DNA of 64,000 bases, taken from positions 3,286,001 to 3,350,000 of the forward strand of contig NZ_CP133262.1 of NCBI RefSeq assembly GCF_030915405.1, in the 5' to 3' direction. This document shows, piece after piece, positions 60,334 to 64,000 of the stretch; positions within the stretch are counted from its first letter, which is position 1; every line of letters starts with the position of its first letter. Origin of the DNA: Neobacillus nitrireducens. Its GTDB lineage: Bacteria > Bacillota > Bacilli > Bacillales > Cytobacillaceae. A program made the translations under genes and the position numbers. Below the pieces are notes generated by a model that worked only from the letters and a program-made list of their open reading frames with translations, did not search any database and had not been told where the DNA came from.

Positions 60334-60954
60334 ATGAAGGCTGCGGCTATTATTTTATCAGGCGGGAAATCAAGCAGGATGGGCACCAATAAAGCCCTTC
60401 TAAAAATAAATGAGAAAACCAACATCGAGAGAATTGTAGATACGCTAAAGTTGTCCTTTAATGATATAATTCTTGTAACCAATCATCCTGAACAGTATCC
60501 ATTTTTAGGAGTGAAGATGGTCCCGGATCTTTATCCCGGTCAAGGACCGCTTGCAGGGGTTCATGCCGGCTTGCTGTCATCCAAGTATGATAAAAATTTT
60601 ATTGTCGCTTGTGATATGCCGTTTGTTTCAGTCGAACTAGCCGAGGTGCTTGTCCAAAAATGCGGCGACTGTGATGCAGTCATCCCTGTCATTCATGGAG
60701 TTCAGCACCCTTTATTTGCTGTCTTTGATAAGAGAGTGACGGATGAGGTCGCAAATAGTATTAAAGCGGGACGACTTCGTATGAAACATCTGCTCGATCA
60801 TATAAACGTCCGTTATATAACGGAAAAGGACCTGCAGGAATACAGCAGTTTGGACTTAGAACGTGTCTTTTTTAATATGAATCGCCCAAACGAGTATGAA
60901 GACGCCAAAAGGTGGGCTGAAGCAGACGATTTTTCCAGCATTAACGGGCAGTAA
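60334..60954 (+). CDS. mobA: Molybdenum cofactor guanylyltransferase MobA
   Basis: A 206-residue enzyme that attaches GMP to molybdopterin, giving the bis-MGD cofactor that FdhA needs. 'IILSGGKSSRMGTNKALL' (residues 6-23) is the GTP-binding loop, 'GPLAGVHAGLLSS' and 'FIVACDMPFVS' (with the metal-binding Asp) follow. It lies 15 nt after fdhE, which fits a dedicated cofactor supply within the fdh cluster. Confidence 0.92.
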   Translation: MKAAAIILSGGKSSRMGTNKALLKINEKTNIERIVDTLKLSFNDIILVTNHPEQYPFLGVKMVPDLYPGQGPLAGVHAGLLSSKYDKNFIVACDMPFVSVELAEVLVQKCGDCDAVIPVIHGVQHPLFAVFDKRVTDEVANSIKAGRLRMKHLLDHINVRYITEKDLQEYSSLDLERVFFNMNRPNEYEDAKRWAEADDFSSINGQ

Positions 60955-61011
60955 CAAGGAAGTACAGGCAAGGGGATAACTGCCCATAAAAGCTCGATTT
61001 GTTCAACTAAC

Positions 61012-61036
61012 AATAAGTGGAAAATCACCACTTATT
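61012..61036 (+). other. Intercistronic hairpin between mobA and moeA
   Basis: AATAAGTGG pairs with CCACTTATT around 7 nt; no T run follows. It probably affects message stability between the two genes. Confidence 0.6.
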
Positions 61037-61071
61037 GAAGTTTCACTATCAAAAGGGGGAAGTAGGGAACC

Positions 61072-62304
61072 ATGCAATTTTTCAAAGTGAAAACAGTTGA
61101 AGAAACATTTGCCTTAATTGAGGAAAATATTCCAGCCATCAAGCAAACCGAAGTGCGCGTGCTCGAAGAAGCGCTTCATTATATCTTAGCTGAACCAGTG
61201 ATTGCAAAGGAAAATGTGCCGAGTTTTGATCGTTCAACTGTCGATGGTTATGCTGTTCGTGCCAAGGATACGTATGGTTCTTCTGAATCGATGCCTGGCT
61301 TCCTGACGGTAACGGGGGAAGTGAAAATGGGGGAAGTTCCCACGGCAAAAGCAGGCCCAGGTCATGCGGTCTATGTGCCAACTGGCGGGATGCTTCCATT
61401 TGGTAGTGACAGCGTTATCATGATTGAACATTGTGAAGAAGTCGATACGCTATTAAATACGTACAAGCAGATTGCTCCAGGAGAAAACGTCATCCGTGCT
61501 GGGGAAGATATTAAAGAAGGCGAAACGCTGCTTACTGCTGGCACAAAACTTCGACCACAGGAGTTAGGGGCACTCGCTTCTTTAGGAGTGGCAACTGTAA
61601 CGGTATTCCGTAAATTAAAAGTCGGTTATCTTTCATCCGGTGATGAAATCGTCCCATATCAAACGGAAACCTTAGCAGAAGGGCAAATTCGTGACATCAA
61701 CTTTTTAACCATTTCAGGATTAGCGAGCGAATGGAATGTGGATGTACTCTATGGCGGAATTGTCCGTGATGATTTTGAAGAGTTTAAACAAAAGGCCCGT
61801 GAACTCTATCAACAGGTAGATTGTTTAATCCTTTCCGGCGGAAGCTCGGTCGGCGCAAAGGATTATACCACGGATGTCATCCAGTCGTTAGGTGACCCTG
61901 GCGTTTTTGTCCATGGTATTTCGATTAAGCCCGGAAAACCTACGATTCTAGCAATGGCGGATGGGAAACCAGTGATTGGACTGCCAGGTCATCCAGCCAG
62001 TGCAATGATTATCTTTAAGCTGTTTGGCGAGCAAATTTTACGCAAGCTAAAAGGCGAGCGGATCGAACGGAAACTGGAGCGGGTGTTTGCAAGAATTACG
62101 AAAAATATTCCTTCCTCACCCGGACGTTCTGATTATATCCGTGTCCGCTTGTTCGAAAAGGCGGGAGAATGGTGGGCGGAACCGATTATTGGCAAATCCG
62201 GCTTGATCACAACCTTAGTCAAGAGCGATGGAATTGTCGAAATTAGTTCAGAAAAAGAGGGAATTGCACAGGGAGATTACGTACCTGTGATTTCATCACG
62301 ATAA
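61072..62304 (+). CDS. moeA: Molybdopterin molybdotransferase MoeA
   Basis: A 410-residue enzyme that inserts molybdate into adenylated molybdopterin. 'SFDRSTVDGYAV' (about residues 51-62), 'PTGGMLPFGSDSVIMIEH' , 'LSGGSSVGAKDYT' (about 260-272) and 'GISIKPGKPTI' with 'IGLPGHPASA' are the MoeA landmarks. SD AAGGGGGAAG precedes the ATG. It is followed 14 nt later by a second, fused MoeA-type gene. Confidence 0.94.
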   Translation: MQFFKVKTVEETFALIEENIPAIKQTEVRVLEEALHYILAEPVIAKENVPSFDRSTVDGYAVRAKDTYGSSESMPGFLTVTGEVKMGEVPTAKAGPGHAVYVPTGGMLPFGSDSVIMIEHCEEVDTLLNTYKQIAPGENVIRAGEDIKEGETLLTAGTKLRPQELGALASLGVATVTVFRKLKVGYLSSGDEIVPYQTETLAEGQIRDINFLTISGLASEWNVDVLYGGIVRDDFEEFKQKARELYQQVDCLILSGGSSVGAKDYTTDVIQSLGDPGVFVHGISIKPGKPTILAMADGKPVIGLPGHPASAMIIFKLFGEQILRKLKGERIERKLERVFARITKNIPSSPGRSDYIRVRLFEKAGEWWAEPIIGKSGLITTLVKSDGIVEISSEKEGIAQGDYVPVISSR

Positions 62305-62317
62305 AGGGGACCTAGCA

Positions 62318-64000
62318 ATGGATTATAAAAACTTTAAGCGAAAAATTTATTTAGAAGATAAACCCCGAGCGCAAGCTAGAGAAGAAATTCTCGCGGCTCA
62401 TTCGCTGACCCCTGAAAAGGAAGAAATCGCAACAAGTACCTCCTTGGGCCGTGTGACAGCCGAACCTATCTTTGCACGGGTGTCAATGCCGCATTACCAC
62501 GCAAGCGCGATGGATGGAATTGCCGTCGTTGCTGAAAGCACCTATCAAGCCCATGAGCAAAATCCACTTCGTTTGAAAAGAGGCGAAGAATTTAGTTATG
62601 TCGATACGGGGAATGCAATTCCTTCTCCATTTAACGCCGTCATTATGATTGAGCATGTCGATGTTATGGATGAGGAAACGATTGAAATTATCGAACCCGC
62701 AACCCCTTGGCAGCATATTCGTCCCATCGGCGAAGACGTTGTTCAAGAGGAAATGCTGTTTCCGCAAGGACATATCTTACGGCCGGCTGATCTCGGTGTA
62801 CTTTTAGCCGGGCAGCAAACGGTCATTCCTGTTGCCAAAAAGCCCGTAGTGACGATTATTCCAACCGGCAACGAGCTTGTGGATGCAGATGCGGCTGAAC
62901 TTGCACCAGGAAAAATTATTGAATTTAATGGTTCCGTCTTTGCAGGCTTTATTCAGGATTGGGGCGGCGAACCAGTGCTTCATCCAATCGTAAAGGACGA
63001 TCCTGAAAAAATTAAAGAAGTCCTTTTAGAAGCAGCTGAGACGTCCGATATCATTGTAATTAATGCAGGATCATCTGCAGGGTCGAAAGACTACACGGTC
63101 CACATTATCGGTGAAATCGGCGAGGTCTTTACCCATGGGGTCGCCGCACGGCCTGGAAAACCAGTTATTTTAGGAAAAATAAATGGGAAAATTGTGGTCG
63201 GAGTTCCAGGTTATCCGGTCTCGGCTTATTTGGCACTCGAATGGTTTGTCAGACCGCTAATTTGCAAGTACCTGCAAATCCCCGAACCCAAAAGGCAGAC
63301 GGTAACTGTTAAGCTCGGGCGCCGGATTGTCTCGTCCATGGGAGCTGAGGACTTTGTGCGGATGAACATCGGCTATGTGAATGGACAGTTCGTCGCGAAC
63401 CCGCTGACAAGAGCGGCAGGCGTGACGATGTCGTATGTCAGGGCAGACGGGATGCTAATCGTACCAACCAACATTATTGGCTATGAACAAGGCGATCTCG
63501 CCGAGGTTGAATTGCTGCGCCCGCTTGAAGAAATTAAAAACGCGATTGTGTTTTGCGGGAGCCACGATTTGACGATTGACCTGTTGTCGTCCCGATTAAA
63601 GCGGGTGCGGACAGATATGAAAATTGTTTCTTCCCATGTCGGCAGTATGGCCGGTATCATGGCGATTCGCAAAGGAGAGGCCCATGTAGCCGGGATTCAT
63701 TTGCTTGACCCAGGTACAAAGGAATACAATCTTTCTTATGTAAGTAAATTTTTAGCCGGCCAAGACGTCGTTCTTTATCCATTTTTAAAAAGAAAGCAAG
63801 GCTGGATTCTGCCAAACGGCAATCCGCTTGGCATTGAAACAGCAGCTGATTTAGCACGAGTCCACGCCAATTACGTCAACCGTCAAAAAGGAGCAGGAAC
63901 CCGAATCCTGTTTGATCTTTTATTGGAAGAAGGGTGCCTGACACCAGACGATATTACCGGTTATGACCGGGAAATGTTTTCGCATTTAGCGGTAGCTGCG
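62318..64000 (+). CDS. MoeA-like domain fused to a periplasmic-binding-protein-like domain (partial at right edge)
   Basis: At least 561 codons, open to the end of the window. Residues 1-400 form a second MoeA domain ('MPHYHASAMDGIAV', 'INAGSSAGSKDYT', 'GVAARPGKPVI', 'VGVPGYPVSAYLA'). From about 405 a PBP-like domain begins ('NAIVFCGSHDLTIDLLSSRL', 'SSHVGSMAGIMAIRKGEAHVAGIHLLDP'-type blocks, key 'HVAGIHLLD'), as found in molybdopterin proteins of Bacilli and Clostridia. The added domain may sense or deliver a ligand such as molybdate; that is inference. SD AAAGGGG precedes the ATG. Confidence 0.9.
   Translation, partial: MDYKNFKRKIYLEDKPRAQAREEILAAHSLTPEKEEIATSTSLGRVTAEPIFARVSMPHYHASAMDGIAVVAESTYQAHEQNPLRLKRGEEFSYVDTGNAIPSPFNAVIMIEHVDVMDEETIEIIEPATPWQHIRPIGEDVVQEEMLFPQGHILRPADLGVLLAGQQTVIPVAKKPVVTIIPTGNELVDADAAELAPGKIIEFNGSVFAGFIQDWGGEPVLHPIVKDDPEKIKEVLLEAAETSDIIVINAGSSAGSKDYTVHIIGEIGEVFTHGVAARPGKPVILGKINGKIVVGVPGYPVSAYLALEWFVRPLICKYLQIPEPKRQTVTVKLGRRIVSSMGAEDFVRMNIGYVNGQFVANPLTRAAGVTMSYVRADGMLIVPTNIIGYEQGDLAEVELLRPLEEIKNAIVFCGSHDLTIDLLSSRLKRVRTDMKIVSSHVGSMAGIMAIRKGEAHVAGIHLLDPGTKEYNLSYVSKFLAGQDVVLYPFLKRKQGWILPNGNPLGIETAADLARVHANYVNRQKGAGTRILFDLLLEEGCLTPDDITGYDREMFSHLAVAA

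Noticed and set aside
1-64000. rRNA operon, tRNA genes, prophage or intact insertion sequence
   Set aside because: Reading both strands gave no rRNA or tRNA-like segments and no phage structural genes; the only intact mobile unit is the Tn554-type island.

Overview
The window reads as a chromosomal segment of a low-GC, endospore-forming Bacillaceae bacterium. Support: AT-rich intergenic DNA, strong AGGAGG-type ribosome binding sites with frequent GTG/TTG starts, bacillithiol genes (bshB2-yojF), a YhcN/YlaJ spore lipoprotein, a lysine riboswitch, and CcpA-, CodY-, Fnr- and NiaR-like operators. A Neobacillus-like soil denitrifier fits the gene content, but that is inference; there is no rRNA or tRNA gene here to place it.

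Layout. 1-7.3 kb: edge of a secreted protein gene, an aldo/keto reductase, a RocB-like M20 peptidase, then a lysine-riboswitch-controlled amino-acid ABC transporter, an XRE-cupin regulator and an RluF-type pseudouridine synthase. 7.4-10.4 kb: a cell-wall-repeat gene remnant, a DUF3052-like gene, and a plasmid-style type II segregation cassette (iteron array, ParM-like actin, ParR-like adaptor) with a small DUF4023-like gene. 10.5-23.9 kb: phosphotransferase, pepT, a self-regulated TetR/ABC operon, a YhcN-type lipoprotein, a Tat-exported GMC dehydrogenase pair, an ASCH protein, and a heterodimeric ABC exporter. 23.9-30.5 kb: a 52-bp tandem repeat, niaP, and a livJHMGF branched-chain amino-acid transporter. 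30.5-39.1 kb: a B12/radical-SAM protein, YbaK, a double-P-loop ATPase, a GGGHQPPSH repeat protein, small spore-type proteins, an amino-acid permease, AlkD and a Cof-type HAD phosphatase.

39.1-46.9 kb holds a nitrous oxide reductase operon of the clade II type (nosC-nosZ-nosB-like-nosD-nosY-nosF-lipoprotein) divergent from an Fnr-type regulator. The shared 242-bp region carries two Fnr boxes, each 41.5 bp upstream of a predicted start point, so the regulator appears to activate both the nos operon and itself. 47-51.3 kb is a Tn554-type island (tnpA-tnpB-tnpC) lying between fnr and bshB2.

51.4-64 kb: bacillithiol deacetylase, YojF, pyridoxal kinase, then a respiratory formate dehydrogenase cluster: fdhD, fdhA (with an in-frame UGA for selenocysteine and a bSECIS hairpin directly after it), fdhB, fdhC, fdhE, mobA, moeA and a MoeA-PBP fusion that runs off the window. 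Formate dehydrogenase and N2O reductase could form the two ends of one anaerobic chain.

Recurrent intergenic elements stand out: a repeat family placed within 0-11 nt of a stop codon after pepT, livJ, nosZ and fdhC, plus exact-period tandem arrays of 21, 27, about 51 and 52 bp.
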